Below, one piece after another: positions 46,102 through 55,694 of a DNA stretch of 64,000 nt. Position numbers and translations under genes: made by a program. The stretch is from Paraflavitalea sp. CAU 1676. Lineage in GTDB: Bacteria; Bacteroidota; Bacteroidia; Chitinophagales; Chitinophagaceae. Numbering within the stretch: the stretch's first letter is position 1; every line of letters starts with the position of its first letter. The stretch lies in assembly GCF_029223285.1 (NCBI RefSeq), contig NZ_JARHUJ010000003.1, forward strand, positions 558,001 to 622,000, in the 5' to 3' direction. The notes beneath the pieces are model-generated. The model had not been told where the DNA came from, did not search any database, and saw only the letters and a list, made by a program, of their open reading frames with translations.

Positions 46102-47490
46102 TCAGTGATGGAAACCGCCGCCCTCGGCCTGGTTCAAAGGTGAAGTGACCGGATGCTTTTCAAAATGGTCCACACAACGCTTGTAATCCTCGATCAGCAT
46201 ATCGGCCATATCACGGCTAAACCCATGACGGATCAATACTCTTTGCACCACGATATTACTCGCTGAGCCCGTTAAAGGATAAGAAGCGATCTGCCATCCG
46301 CGCGAGCGGATCTTATCGGTAATATCATATAAACTAAAAGGATGATCGCCTTGCTTCAACGTCCAGCAGGCGCCGGGCAAACCGCCCCGCCCGTTATACA
46401 GGATATCGAAATGCCCCATTTGCGAAATGGCATCGGCGATGTAGGCCGCGTGATCGAGGCAGGCCTGCTGGATCTTCGCATATCCTTCCTTGCCATGCCG
46501 CAACAGGTTGTAGTATTGCGCTACGATCTGCCCACCAGGCCGTGAAAAATTAAGCGCAAAGGTGGGCATATCGCCGCCGAGGTAATTCACCCTGAAAACC
46601 AGTTCCTCCGGCAGGTCGTGCTTCTCACGCCAAACCACCCACCCAACACCCAGCGGACTCAATCCATATTTATGCCCCGAACAGTTGATCGACTTCACAC
46701 GGGGTATCCTGAAATCCCACACCAGGTTGGGATCCACAAAAGGAGCAATGAAACCGCCACTGGCAGCATCCACATGAATAGGTATATCCAGTCCTTTTTC
46801 CTGCTGCAGTTTATCCAGCGCATCGGCAATGGCTTTCACCGGCTCATAGGTAAGCGTAAACGTGAGGCCGAAGGTGGGCACTACACCAATGGTATTTTCG
46901 TCTGCCAGTTCCAAAACCTTTTCGGGTGTTAGCTCCAGCCTGCCATGCTCCATCCCTACTTCGCGCAACTCAACATCGAAATAGCGGGCAAACTTATGCC
47001 AGCATACCTGCACGGCGCCGCAGATCAGGTTGGGCTTATCGACCGGCTTGCCTTCTTTCAATCTTTTCAGGCGCCAGCGCCATTTCATGGCGAGGCCGCC
47101 CAGCATGGCCGCCTCACTGGAACCGGTGGTGCTGCAGCCGATCGTTTCGGCACTTTCGGGCGAGTTCCACAAGTCGGCGAGTATATGCACGCAACGGTTC
47201 TCGATCTCGGCCGTCTGCGGATATTCGTCTTTATCGATCATGTTCTTGTCGAGGCATTCATCCATTAGCTAGTGTACGTACTCGTCGAGCCAGGTCTGAC
47301 AAAAAGTGGCCAGGTTCATGCGCGAATTGCCATCCAGCATCAACTCATCATGCACGAGGTGATAAATGGTTCGCATATCCTGCGCATCATCGGGCATGGT
47401 GTATTTGGGAATGCTGTGGGTCGAGCTGTCCATCGCATACATACCGATCACCAGGCGGCTGGCATCCTTTTTCTTTGTGTAAAGAGACAT
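46102..47490 (-). pseudogene. gadB: Glutamate decarboxylase with in-frame UAG at codon 74
   Basis: Read through, this is 463 codons, almost the length of E. coli GadB (466). The first part, [20 protein letters not shown] to [14 protein letters not shown], is followed by TAG (47271-47269) and in the same frame by [19 protein letters not shown]. coli GadB reads ...ENVHKLMD... here, so the TAG replaces a conserved Lys. Everything after is intact: [23 protein letters not shown], and the PLP lysine in [18 protein letters not shown]. The enzyme makes GABA from glutamate and consumes a proton (acid resistance). Unless the UAG is suppressed or is a sequencing error, no full enzyme is made; a restart at the Met two codons downstream of the stop would lack the N-terminal segment. 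Confidence 0.9.
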
Positions 47491-47728
47491 GTGCAAACAT
47501 TTAGTGAGTAGAATAGAAACGATCACCTTGGGATGGAAGCAGCAGGAAGCATTGTCTTACGCAGCGGGAGAATATCAATAGTCGATAGTTGAAAGTTACA
47601 CCCAATGTCATTCACAAATAATTCCAAGTTGCTCAATATTCTAAAAACTGAACGGGCACCGTTTTCATCTACAGAAAATAGAGTAACTTGATGCATCCCC
47701 GCCGAGTCATCACCAAACAGCGCGATCG

Positions 47729-48922
47729 ATGAACAGGCTTTACATGACCATACTGCTGCTCTTCACCTGCAATACATTATTGGCCCAGGAGCAGCCACCG
47801 GAAAAAGAAAAAGGCAAAGGCATTACCCGCAACGATATCGAAAGTGGCTCCTACGAAGGGTTGGTGTTTACCGATGTGCGGGGCATCCGGCTTCGCTTTA
47901 ACGGATTTGTCCAGGCCGACTTCATCCACGACTTCAACGACATGGCCAATAAGTATGGGTTTCAACCGTCCACCATAACAGTACCAACACTGCATGATGC
48001 GAATACGGTGTTCAGCTATCGCCAGTCGCGATTTGCCTTCACGGCGTTGGGCCCCGTAGATCGCCGGGGACGCTTTTTAAAAGCAGTACTTGAATTTGAC
48101 CTGTGGGGCAACAATACCGGTAACCCGCGCCTCCGCCATGCCTATATCGAGCATGGCAAGTGGATACTGGGACAAACCTTTAGTAACTTTATGAATGCGA
48201 ATATCTGGCCCAATATCGTCGACTTCTGGGGGCCTAACGCGATCATTTCAATACGGCAGCCGCAGCTACGCTTCACCCAAAAATTGCCGAAGCAATACAC
48301 GTTGTCAGTTTCAGTAGAGCAGCCTGGCAGCGATATCATACTGCCGCTCACCTGGGAAAAAAGAACAGTGTATCCGGATGTAACGGCAGCCCTGCAGAAA
48401 AACTTCGGACAGGAAGTTGCCAGCCACCTTCGCCTGGCTGCACTATTGCATCCTATTGATTACAAAAACGGCCAGGCTGTCAAGAAGACAAGCTTCGGGT
48501 ATGCCGGCAGTTTTTCCGGCAGCATCGCCCTGCACGGCAAAGACGATATTCGCTTCCAGGTAAATTATGGAAAGGGATTCTCAAAATTCAACGAAGGGAT
48601 CAGCGGCCAGGGATACGATGCCTACGCAAAAGACCTCAGCATAGAACCGCTGGAGATGCTCAACTACTGGGCATACTACGACCGTTACTGGAATGATAAA
48701 TGGGGATCGGCCATCGGATGGAGCAGCATCCGGTTATTCAATACCGGCAGCATGGGCAACGCGGCCCTGCGTTATTCCAGCTACACCTCCTTCAACACCA
48801 CTTATTATTTTACCCGCTATTTCAAGCTCGCCGGGGAAGTACTGTATGGTGAAAGAAAGATCAATACGGGCGAGCGGGGTAACAATGTGCGGTTACAATT
48901 CACCGGTTTTATCCGGTTCTAA
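47729..48922 (+). CDS. DcaP/OprO-like outer-membrane porin
   Basis: A 397-aa outer-membrane protein with signal peptide MNRLYMTILLLFTCNTLLAQ. A short charged segment (PPEKEKGKGITRNDIESGSY) is followed by an antiparallel barrel pattern with alternating aromatics: RFNGFVQADFIHDFNDM, RQSRFAFTALGP, AVLEFDLWG and the final VRLQFTGFIRF with terminal Phe. The opening is typical of DcaP-like trimeric porins of Bacteroidota and Proteobacteria. Such porins pass small, often anionic solutes. No partner transporter is adjacent on the same strand. Confidence 0.87.
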   Translation: MNRLYMTILLLFTCNTLLAQEQPPEKEKGKGITRNDIESGSYEGLVFTDVRGIRLRFNGFVQADFIHDFNDMANKYGFQPSTITVPTLHDANTVFSYRQSRFAFTALGPVDRRGRFLKAVLEFDLWGNNTGNPRLRHAYIEHGKWILGQTFSNFMNANIWPNIVDFWGPNAIISIRQPQLRFTQKLPKQYTLSVSVEQPGSDIILPLTWEKRTVYPDVTAALQKNFGQEVASHLRLAALLHPIDYKNGQAVKKTSFGYAGSFSGSIALHGKDDIRFQVNYGKGFSKFNEGISGQGYDAYAKDLSIEPLEMLNYWAYYDRYWNDKWGSAIGWSSIRLFNTGSMGNAALRYSSYTSFNTTYYFTRYFKLAGEVLYGERKINTGERGNNVRLQFTGFIRF

Positions 48923-48943
48923 ACCGGGCAATTTCAGAGTACA

Positions 48944-49657
48944 TTAAACGCTTACCCCTTTCACAACAGACTTGATGAAATCTTCCACACCCCCAAAGAG
49001 GATCTGACCACCGATACAAAGCAGGATAAACGCAAAGATCTTCATGATCACCTTGCGCATCTGGAGCGACAGGCGGCCCAGCACATAGTCTGTACTGCCG
49101 TAGCAGACATACACAGTGATCGCGATGAGCACGATGGCGGTAATGGCGCCGGCAAATTGCAGTACGCTGTTGGTGCTGTTGCCCCGGTGCACCAGCGATT
49201 CGGCACTGATGGTAAGCGCCACAGAGATGGTACCGGGGCCTACCGTAAAAGGGAAAGTGAAAGGATAGAACAACTTGCTTTTGTAAGCCTCGAAACCCCG
49301 GATGCTGTTGGCCAGCTTCATCTTCTCGTCGCTGTCGTTGGAATCATCATCCTTGGTCAGCGAACGCCAGCCCATCGCCAGGATCACCATGCCCCCGCAT
49401 ATTTTAACGATGGGAACGGTAATACCAAACAGCTTCAGGATATAGATGCCTCCCAGCAGCACCACGATGAGCATGATACAGGCATTAAGGGCGATCTTGC
49501 GGGCCATCAGACGCCGCTCGCGCCCATCGGCGCCGGGCGTGATATTATAGAACAATACCCCCGACCCGATCGGATTAATTACATGAAACAACGCTACATA
49601 AGTAAGCGGAATGATGCTGGCAAAATATTCCAGCTGCGCGATAAAGTTTTCGGGCAT
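48944..49657 (-). CDS. MarC-family integral membrane protein
   Basis: A 237-aa protein with six hydrophobic segments. Family marks are FHVINPIGSGVLFYNIT near the N-terminus (usual NPxG), a central KSKLFYPFTFPFTVGPGTISVALTI (the MarC P-x-T-x-GPG motif), and a short C-terminus. MarC proteins were named after multiple antibiotic resistance, but their function is unknown; they are not efflux pumps of known type. It is convergent with the porin gene and divergent from the large kinase gene. Confidence 0.92.
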   Translation of the reverse strand: MPENFIAQLEYFASIIPLTYVALFHVINPIGSGVLFYNITPGADGRERRLMARKIALNACIMLIVVLLGGIYILKLFGITVPIVKICGGMVILAMGWRSLTKDDDSNDSDEKMKLANSIRGFEAYKSKLFYPFTFPFTVGPGTISVALTISAESLVHRGNSTNSVLQFAGAITAIVLIAITVYVCYGSTDYVLGRLSLQMRKVIMKIFAFILLCIGGQILFGGVEDFIKSVVKGVSV

Positions 49658-49769
49658 GGCCCAAACCTACCAAAAATGCAGTAACCGGCAAGCAGTTGTC
49701 TCAAAAAACAACCAGGTTGAACAGTAACCTTCCAACGCCTCACCGAAAAGCACCATTCGCAAGGTAGAC

Positions 49770-49800
49770 TTGAAAAAACCAGGCCGGTAAACTAAATTCG
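49770..49800 (+). promoter_or_regulatory. Candidate promoter directly before the large sensor kinase
   Basis: TTG (49770-49772), a 20-nt spacer and TAaaTTcG (49793-49800), one base off TAnnTTTG. It ends only 4 bp before the annotated ATG, so the transcript would be almost leaderless if both calls are right. Confidence 0.35.
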
Positions 49801-49804
49801 GGAT

Positions 49805-52800
49805 ATGAGGAAGCCGATCCTTTTATGTTGCTGGCTGCTTGCAGCAACCTGGCCGGTTGGTGCACAAAATAACTTGTGGGCCACCTTCGAACAATTTGGA
49901 CAAAAGGAGGGCTACCAAAACTACAGCAGTCCGGGTAAGATCACCCGCGATAAGGAAGGGCTGCTTTGGATCGGCAGCGACAACGGACTCTATAGTTTCG
50001 ACGGCACCCACTTTACCAATTACCGGCATATTGCCGGTAACGACAGCAGCCTCCCCCGCAATGTGGTGTCTTTTAACTACCAGGACAAACAGGGCCAGTA
50101 CTGGACAGCACTGCCCAACGCGGGTTTGTACCGGTTCAATCCAATCACCCGCGCATTCCGCCGATTTACCTATCAGGGAATAGAGCAGTTCAACATCCAC
50201 CAGCAAAGAATATACGACATCTACGAGGAGGGCGAAAAACTATGGTTCATACTGCCCGGTTATGGATTGGCCTGCTGGGATCGCACAACGGCCACGATGA
50301 AGCACTACCCGAACCGGATGGCCGGCAGCGGCGCCACCTATTATTCGACATCGTGGATAACCACTATGGTCAAAAGCAAAACGGATAATACCTATTGGAT
50401 AGGCAGCAACGATGGCCTGTTGCAATTTGATCCCGCAACCGGTAGCTGGCAGACCTTTCGCCCCGACCCGCTATCTACCATCGATGGCAGAAACATGGGT
50501 AGTATCTTCAACCAGCTTTACCTGGAAGCCGACGGAACCCTTTGGTGCGGCAGCTGGGGCCGGGGACTGCTACGATTCAACACCCGTGAAAAAAAGTTCA
50601 CCGCCTCGTATACCTGGAAACAAGGCATTGCAGGTTCGCGAAATATCTGTAGTGGTCTTTGGAAGGCCAACGAACACCAGCTATGGGTTTGTACGCTCGA
50701 TTACGGATTGTTATTGTTCGACAAACGTTCCGCATCCTTTCGCAAAACCAGGAGCATCGAAAAACCTGATGGTGCATTGGCCGTCAACAGCAGCTACCCA
50801 ACGTCTCCTTACAATATGTGGGTGGTGGATAACAAAAATCTGTACAGGATCAATGTCGATACCACCCGGTTCCGTTGGTACCAGGTCATAGATCAGGCAA
50901 GTCAGCCCACGACACCTGGTGGCATCTACAATTTCATACGCCAGGGCTACAAGGTATATACCGGCGCATTCTATGATGGCCACTTTGGCTATTATGACCT
51001 GCAGCAACAGCGGTTTGTAAAGCGGCAGTTAAGCACAACACGCGACAACGAGGCCCCTTTGCACCTTTCCCAGGATCGTCAGGGCATAATCTGGGTATGT
51101 ACCCAACAGGGCACTTATTGGTACGATCCATACCAGGAGCGGCTGTTGACGCCTCCCCTTATCGATAGCAGCGACCAGTATTTCCGCTCACACGGGCGAA
51201 GATCGCTCCACGCCCGCAATGGCAGCCACTGGCTCGCTACCAACAAAGGTTTACTGTACTATGATCCCGTAAAACGAACAACCACCGTATTCGATTCCCT
51301 GCAACCTCCCCGCCATCGCATCCGCTCACAGTGGGTTTATGAATTATACGAAGATTCGAAAGGAAGGATTTGGATCGGCACCCTCACTGAAGGTGTTTTC
51401 TGCTATTTACCGCAACAGGATACACTCATCAATATCCGGCAGCCCAACTTGCCCAGTGAAAAATGTATTGCCGTGCGCGAAGACAAAGCGGGCAATATCC
51501 TCTATATACTGGAATCAACAGGACTGGTAGTGCTCGAACAGCCATTTACCGCTCAGCAACGGTCCTATTTATACAACAGCAGCAACGACCTGCCCACCGA
51601 TTACATCAACAGTATCCATATCGATACTAAAGGCAGGGTATGGTTAAACACCGCCAATGGGCTCGTCCTGTTCAACCCAGCCACCCGATCGCATATAGCC
51701 TTCCGCCGGCAGGACGGGCTATGGGACAATGCCATCGACTCCCGGCTGTACCAGGATAGCAGCGGATTGATGTACATAGGATTCAATTATGGATACCAGA
51801 CCTTCCATCCCGATACATTGTTGAAGCACACCGATCAGCCATTCTATGTGCGCCTGAGCTCGCTGGAGATCGACGGGCAGCAGCAGGCCCTGCATGCGGC
51901 CTACAACAACGGCATTACCCTGGCCCCTACCCAAAACAACATCAGTTTTTCGTTTGCAGCAATAAGCCCTTCGCTAACGGGACAATACAAGTATGCTTAC
52001 CTGCTCGAAGGGGTCGACAAAGACTGGAACCAAACGGGCAGTGCCACCACCGGCCAGTACAGCTACCTGCCCCCTGGGAATTACCGGTTGCGCATCAGGG
52101 CGGCTGGCAACAACGAAGCATGGTCGGTCAATGAATGGCAAATGCCTTTCGTCGTGCTGCCTGCCTGGTACCAGACTACCTGGTTCAGGATACTGGCAGC
52201 AGCCTTATTGGCAGGCCTGGTGTATGCCTTGTTCCGCTACCGTCTTAAAAAAGTACGCCTGGAAGCGGCACTCACAGAAAATTACCACAAACGCATCAAG
52301 GAACTCGAAATACGATCACTGCGGGCACAGATGAATCCGCATTTCATCTTCAACAGCCTTAGCAGCATCAACCGCTACATCGTGAAGAGCGATCATAAGA
52401 TGGCATCCAACTACCTCACCCGGTTTTCGCGGCTCATCCGGCAAATACTGGACAATTCTGCTGCAGACAGCATCAGCCTGGAAACCGAACTGGAAACCCT
52501 CGAACTGTATATTGAAATGGAAAAGCTCCGCTTTGATGAGGCATTCACCTACGAGATCATTGTCGACGAACGGATACATGCCGCCGACACCTTTATACCG
52601 CCCATGCTCCTGCAACCCTATGTGGAAAATGCCATCTGGCATGGGCTCCTGCACCGGGAAGACGGGCACGGGAAACTAACGATCCGCCTGTTGCACAAGT
52701 CCGACGCCCTGCTCGAAGCACAGATCGAAGACAATGGCGTGGGTCGTCAAAAGGCCATGGAAATGAAGAGCCGCGAAGCCATCCGCACCAAATCCTATGG

Positions 52801-52948
52801 CATGCAATTGAGCCAGGACAGGCTACAGCTACTCGGCCAGCAAAAGGATAGCGCATCGGTCGTGATCGATGACCTCACGGATGCCGCTGGCAAGCCCGGC
52901 GGTACCCGGGTAATTTTGTATATTCCTATTCAAAACATCACCGCGTAA
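49805..52948 (+). CDS. One-piece sensor kinase: beta-propeller, Y_Y_Y, transmembrane, LytS-type kinase
   Basis: A 1,047-aa protein with signal peptide MRKPILLCCWLLAATWPVGAQ. About 20-700 is a two-component regulator propeller (blades such as GLLWIGSDNGLYSFDG, TYWIGSNDGLLQFDP, GRIWIGTLTEGVFCY). It is followed by a Y_Y_Y domain (about 700-780: YKYAYLLEGVDKDWNQTG, PGNYRLRIRAAGNN) and one membrane helix (FRILAAALLAGLVYALFRY). The His_kinase domain has phosphoacceptor His846 in RAQMNPHFIFNSL, and an HATPase follows (PPMLLQPYVENAIWHG, DNGVGRQKAME). This is a sensor for an outside ligand, often a glycan breakdown product in this phylum. Its LytTR partner begins 10 bp after the stop. Confidence 0.95.
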   Translation: MRKPILLCCWLLAATWPVGAQNNLWATFEQFGQKEGYQNYSSPGKITRDKEGLLWIGSDNGLYSFDGTHFTNYRHIAGNDSSLPRNVVSFNYQDKQGQYWTALPNAGLYRFNPITRAFRRFTYQGIEQFNIHQQRIYDIYEEGEKLWFILPGYGLACWDRTTATMKHYPNRMAGSGATYYSTSWITTMVKSKTDNTYWIGSNDGLLQFDPATGSWQTFRPDPLSTIDGRNMGSIFNQLYLEADGTLWCGSWGRGLLRFNTREKKFTASYTWKQGIAGSRNICSGLWKANEHQLWVCTLDYGLLLFDKRSASFRKTRSIEKPDGALAVNSSYPTSPYNMWVVDNKNLYRINVDTTRFRWYQVIDQASQPTTPGGIYNFIRQGYKVYTGAFYDGHFGYYDLQQQRFVKRQLSTTRDNEAPLHLSQDRQGIIWVCTQQGTYWYDPYQERLLTPPLIDSSDQYFRSHGRRSLHARNGSHWLATNKGLLYYDPVKRTTTVFDSLQPPRHRIRSQWVYELYEDSKGRIWIGTLTEGVFCYLPQQDTLINIRQPNLPSEKCIAVREDKAGNILYILESTGLVVLEQPFTAQQRSYLYNSSNDLPTDYINSIHIDTKGRVWLNTANGLVLFNPATRSHIAFRRQDGLWDNAIDSRLYQDSSGLMYIGFNYGYQTFHPDTLLKHTDQPFYVRLSSLEIDGQQQALHAAYNNGITLAPTQNNISFSFAAISPSLTGQYKYAYLLEGVDKDWNQTGSATTGQYSYLPPGNYRLRIRAAGNNEAWSVNEWQMPFVVLPAWYQTTWFRILAAALLAGLVYALFRYRLKKVRLEAALTENYHKRIKELEIRSLRAQMNPHFIFNSLSSINRYIVKSDHKMASNYLTRFSRLIRQILDNSAADSISLETELETLELYIEMEKLRFDEAFTYEIIVDERIHAADTFIPPMLLQPYVENAIWHGLLHREDGHGKLTIRLLHKSDALLEAQIEDNGVGRQKAMEMKSREAIRTKSYGMQLSQDRLQLLGQQKDSASVVIDDLTDAAGKPGGTRVILYIPIQNITA

Positions 52949-52958
52949 ACCGGCAGCC

Positions 52959-53717
52959 ATGAACGAGATCAAAGCAGTATTGGTAGATGATGAAAAGAAT
53001 ACCCTCGAATTGCTCGAGTGGCAGCTGCAAACCTATTGTCCGCAGGTGAAGGCCGTAGCGCTTTGCACCAACGCCGATGACGGCATTGCGGCCATCCGCA
53101 CACACGATCCCCAATTGGTATTCCTCGATATCGAAATGCCCCGCAAGAATGGGTTCGAGCTCCTCTTGTCGTTTCCCGAGCCCAACTTCGAAGTCATCTT
53201 TACCACGGCCTACAACCAATTTGCCCTGAAGGCCTTCAAGTTTGCAGCACTCGATTACCTGCTGAAGCCGGTTGATGCCGACGACCTGATGGTGGCGGTG
53301 ACACGCTATGAGAAACACCGCCGCAATATCGACTTCCGTACACAGCTCGATATATTATTACAGCAATACCAGCAACCGAGAGCACTTCCCGGCAAGATCC
53401 CCCTGGCTACCCAGGAAGGCATCCTCTTCGCCGATCCCCATCAGATCGTGCATTGCGAAGCTTCCAGCAACTATTGCGTGGTGCACTTTGCAGATAAAAC
53501 AAAGCTGATCCTTTCCAGGCCACTGAAAGAAATGGAAGACCTTTTATTGCCCTTTAACTTCCTGCGCGTACATCACTCCCACCTCATCAACCTCAGCCAT
53601 GTAAAACGGTATGTAAAGGCCGATGGCGGCTTTATCGAAATGAGCACCGGCGATCAGGTCACCATCTCCCGTCAGCGACGCGAAATGATCGTTGAGATAC
53701 TGATGAAGAAACTTTAA
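52959..53717 (+). CDS. LytTR-family response regulator
   Basis: A 252-aa regulator. The receiver has D10/D11 in VLVDDEKN, the phosphoacceptor Asp57 in LVFLDIEMPRKNGFE, and Lys in DYLLKPVD. The C-terminal LytTR DNA-binding domain (about 148-250) has ILFADPHQIVHCEASSNYCVV and FLRVHHSHLINLSHVKRY. It is co-transcribed with the large sensor kinase 10 bp upstream and should be phosphorylated by it. The next genes downstream (TPR protein, membrane spermidine-synthase-like) are about 200 bp away and could be targets (inference). Confidence 0.94.
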   Translation: MNEIKAVLVDDEKNTLELLEWQLQTYCPQVKAVALCTNADDGIAAIRTHDPQLVFLDIEMPRKNGFELLLSFPEPNFEVIFTTAYNQFALKAFKFAALDYLLKPVDADDLMVAVTRYEKHRRNIDFRTQLDILLQQYQQPRALPGKIPLATQEGILFADPHQIVHCEASSNYCVVHFADKTKLILSRPLKEMEDLLLPFNFLRVHHSHLINLSHVKRYVKADGGFIEMSTGDQVTISRQRREMIVEILMKKL

Positions 53718-53915
53718 AGGATCAGCCACCGACACGAGCGCCGATTCAGCGCTGGCGGCAACCTGCCGCCAACACCAGCCCCGGTACTACCACAAGCCCG
53801 CCTCTCCTTGCCGCCCGTCACGCCCGCATTGCCAATCGCTCGTTGGCGCCCGCCAACCGCTCATCCGGCCGGGAATCGCCTCCCGGGTGCTATAACTTGG
53901 TACAAAACCCTCCAC

Positions 53916-55628
53916 ATGCCATCCTCCACCAAAGCCCGCCTGTTCACCGGCGCCATGGCCGCATTACTCATCGTAACCCTGGTACAGTGGAATCCTCAAC
54001 CCGTACCGACTTACACCGGCAACCAGGAATGGCTCAACGTTCGCAGCAGGTACGCCGTTCGCTGTCTGCCACCCGCTTATGTACCGGAAGATTTTCTGCA
54101 AAAGCCTATCTCTTTAAAGAAAGGGATCGGACAGGTTAGCTATCCCATACAAACAACTTCTCCTAAGGCCCAGATCTTCTTCAACCAGGGTATGACCTAC
54201 CTCTACAACTTCGAATGGGTGCAGGCGGCGCGGTCCTTCTTCGAAGCAAAACGATTTGACTCTACCTCGGCCATGATCAGCTTTGGACTCGCCAACGCTT
54301 ATGCCAACATGATTGATAGTAACGAGGCAAGAAGGTTTGGTCAATTGGCACTGCAACAAAGCAAGACGCCCTATGAAGGATCAATAACCCGCCTTCATGC
54401 CACCATGCTCGCGCCGGCACACGACCCGTCGACAGCCACCGCCAATAAACTATTAGCATACCGCCAGATCGATTCGTTGGTAGCAGCAAACGCCCACAAT
54501 GCCGAAGCCTGGATGTTTGCCGGCAACTGTTATGCAGAGCTCAAATGGAAAGAAGGAGAAACAGAACAGGAGCATTACAAACAGGCAGGCACCTACTTTC
54601 ACAAAGCCCTCGATATACTACCCAAACATTTCGGGGCCTGGCACTTGCTGATACACATCAACGAAGGATTGTCCAACTTCGGGGCTTGCCTCACCTATGG
54701 CAACCTATACACGCAGGCAGCGCCCGAAATACCCCACGCATGGCATATGTATGCCCACGACCTGATGAAGACTGGACGAGTCGATGAAGCCATCGAAAAA
54801 TTCAACCATGCATTTCTGCTCGAACAGAAGAAGTATAAAGAAGAACAAATGCCCACGCACTATGACTGGCACCATACACACAACCTCGAACTGCTGGCAT
54901 ACAGTCACCAGTACAAAGGGCAACTTGCCAAAGCAGAGGCCATCTTTGCCAAACTCGACACCATCAAAGCTTTTTCCGTCCAGGCTACCGGCCAGATCAG
55001 GAAAGGATACCCCGAATACCTGTTGCAGAACGGACGCTATCTCGATGCAGTACGTATTGCACAGACCATGAAAGGCAGTCAGTATTCGGCAGGCATAGCC
55101 TATTCGCTGGCGGGATTGGGCTACCTCCTCGCGAAAGACACAGCAAACGCACGCCACGAAGCGACGCTATACGGGAAGCGGCTGGATTCCGTATTGCTGC
55201 AAAGGCTAAAAGAAGGATACACAAAGGAAGAAGCAGTAAGAATGCAATCGATCGGCAGGGGCTTATTAACACTGGTGGAGTCCGGTATCTCATTGCAGGC
55301 CGATCCGGAAAACAGCGGGCTACGGCAACAATTCACGAAAGTACAAACGGCCATGTTGAAACAAACGGGGCCCGACGCCTGGATAGCTGCTTTGTATTTT
55401 CTGCAGCTCGTTACCAATATCACCTGGTCGGGCGGCAATATGGAACTCGCCGAAACCAGCGCCCGCACCATGTTGCAGCACGATCCCAATTACGGCGGTG
55501 GCCATTGGTGGCTCGCGAAGATCCTGCATCGGCAAGGAAAGCTGGTTGAGGCCAATGCCGAACTGGATAAAGCCAGGAAAGCTTATGAAGACGCAGATCC
55601 GGCATTCTTACGAACTTTGACACTGTAA
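53916..55628 (+). CDS. TPR-containing, His-rich exported or membrane-anchored protein
   Basis: About 570 aa. The ATG at 53916 gives MPSSTKARLFTGAMAALLIVTLVQ, a signal anchor or signal peptide; a longer in-frame start at 53808 adds only Pro/Arg-rich residues and is rejected. The body is tetratricopeptide repeats (IFFNQGMTYLYNFEWVQAARSF, AGTYFHKALDILPKHFGAW, HWWLAKILHRQGKLVEA). Between them is a His-rich group: HLLIHINE, HAWHMYAHDL and HYDWHHTHNLELLAYSH. The histidines suggest metal binding, but this is unproven. The membrane spermidine-synthase-like gene begins 66 bp downstream, so the two may be co-transcribed. Confidence 0.87.
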   Translation: MPSSTKARLFTGAMAALLIVTLVQWNPQPVPTYTGNQEWLNVRSRYAVRCLPPAYVPEDFLQKPISLKKGIGQVSYPIQTTSPKAQIFFNQGMTYLYNFEWVQAARSFFEAKRFDSTSAMISFGLANAYANMIDSNEARRFGQLALQQSKTPYEGSITRLHATMLAPAHDPSTATANKLLAYRQIDSLVAANAHNAEAWMFAGNCYAELKWKEGETEQEHYKQAGTYFHKALDILPKHFGAWHLLIHINEGLSNFGACLTYGNLYTQAAPEIPHAWHMYAHDLMKTGRVDEAIEKFNHAFLLEQKKYKEEQMPTHYDWHHTHNLELLAYSHQYKGQLAKAEAIFAKLDTIKAFSVQATGQIRKGYPEYLLQNGRYLDAVRIAQTMKGSQYSAGIAYSLAGLGYLLAKDTANARHEATLYGKRLDSVLLQRLKEGYTKEEAVRMQSIGRGLLTLVESGISLQADPENSGLRQQFTKVQTAMLKQTGPDAWIAALYFLQLVTNITWSGGNMELAETSARTMLQHDPNYGGGHWWLAKILHRQGKLVEANAELDKARKAYEDADPAFLRTLTL

Positions 55629-55694
55629 AGCATCCCGCCACAGCAATCCGCGCCCATACGTTCTGCCCTATACCCAACAATTAAACCAACCACC

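Noticed and set aside
53751-53770. Hairpin ggcggca-acc-tgccgcc after the LytTR gene
   Set aside because: Stable but without a T-run, so not called a terminator.
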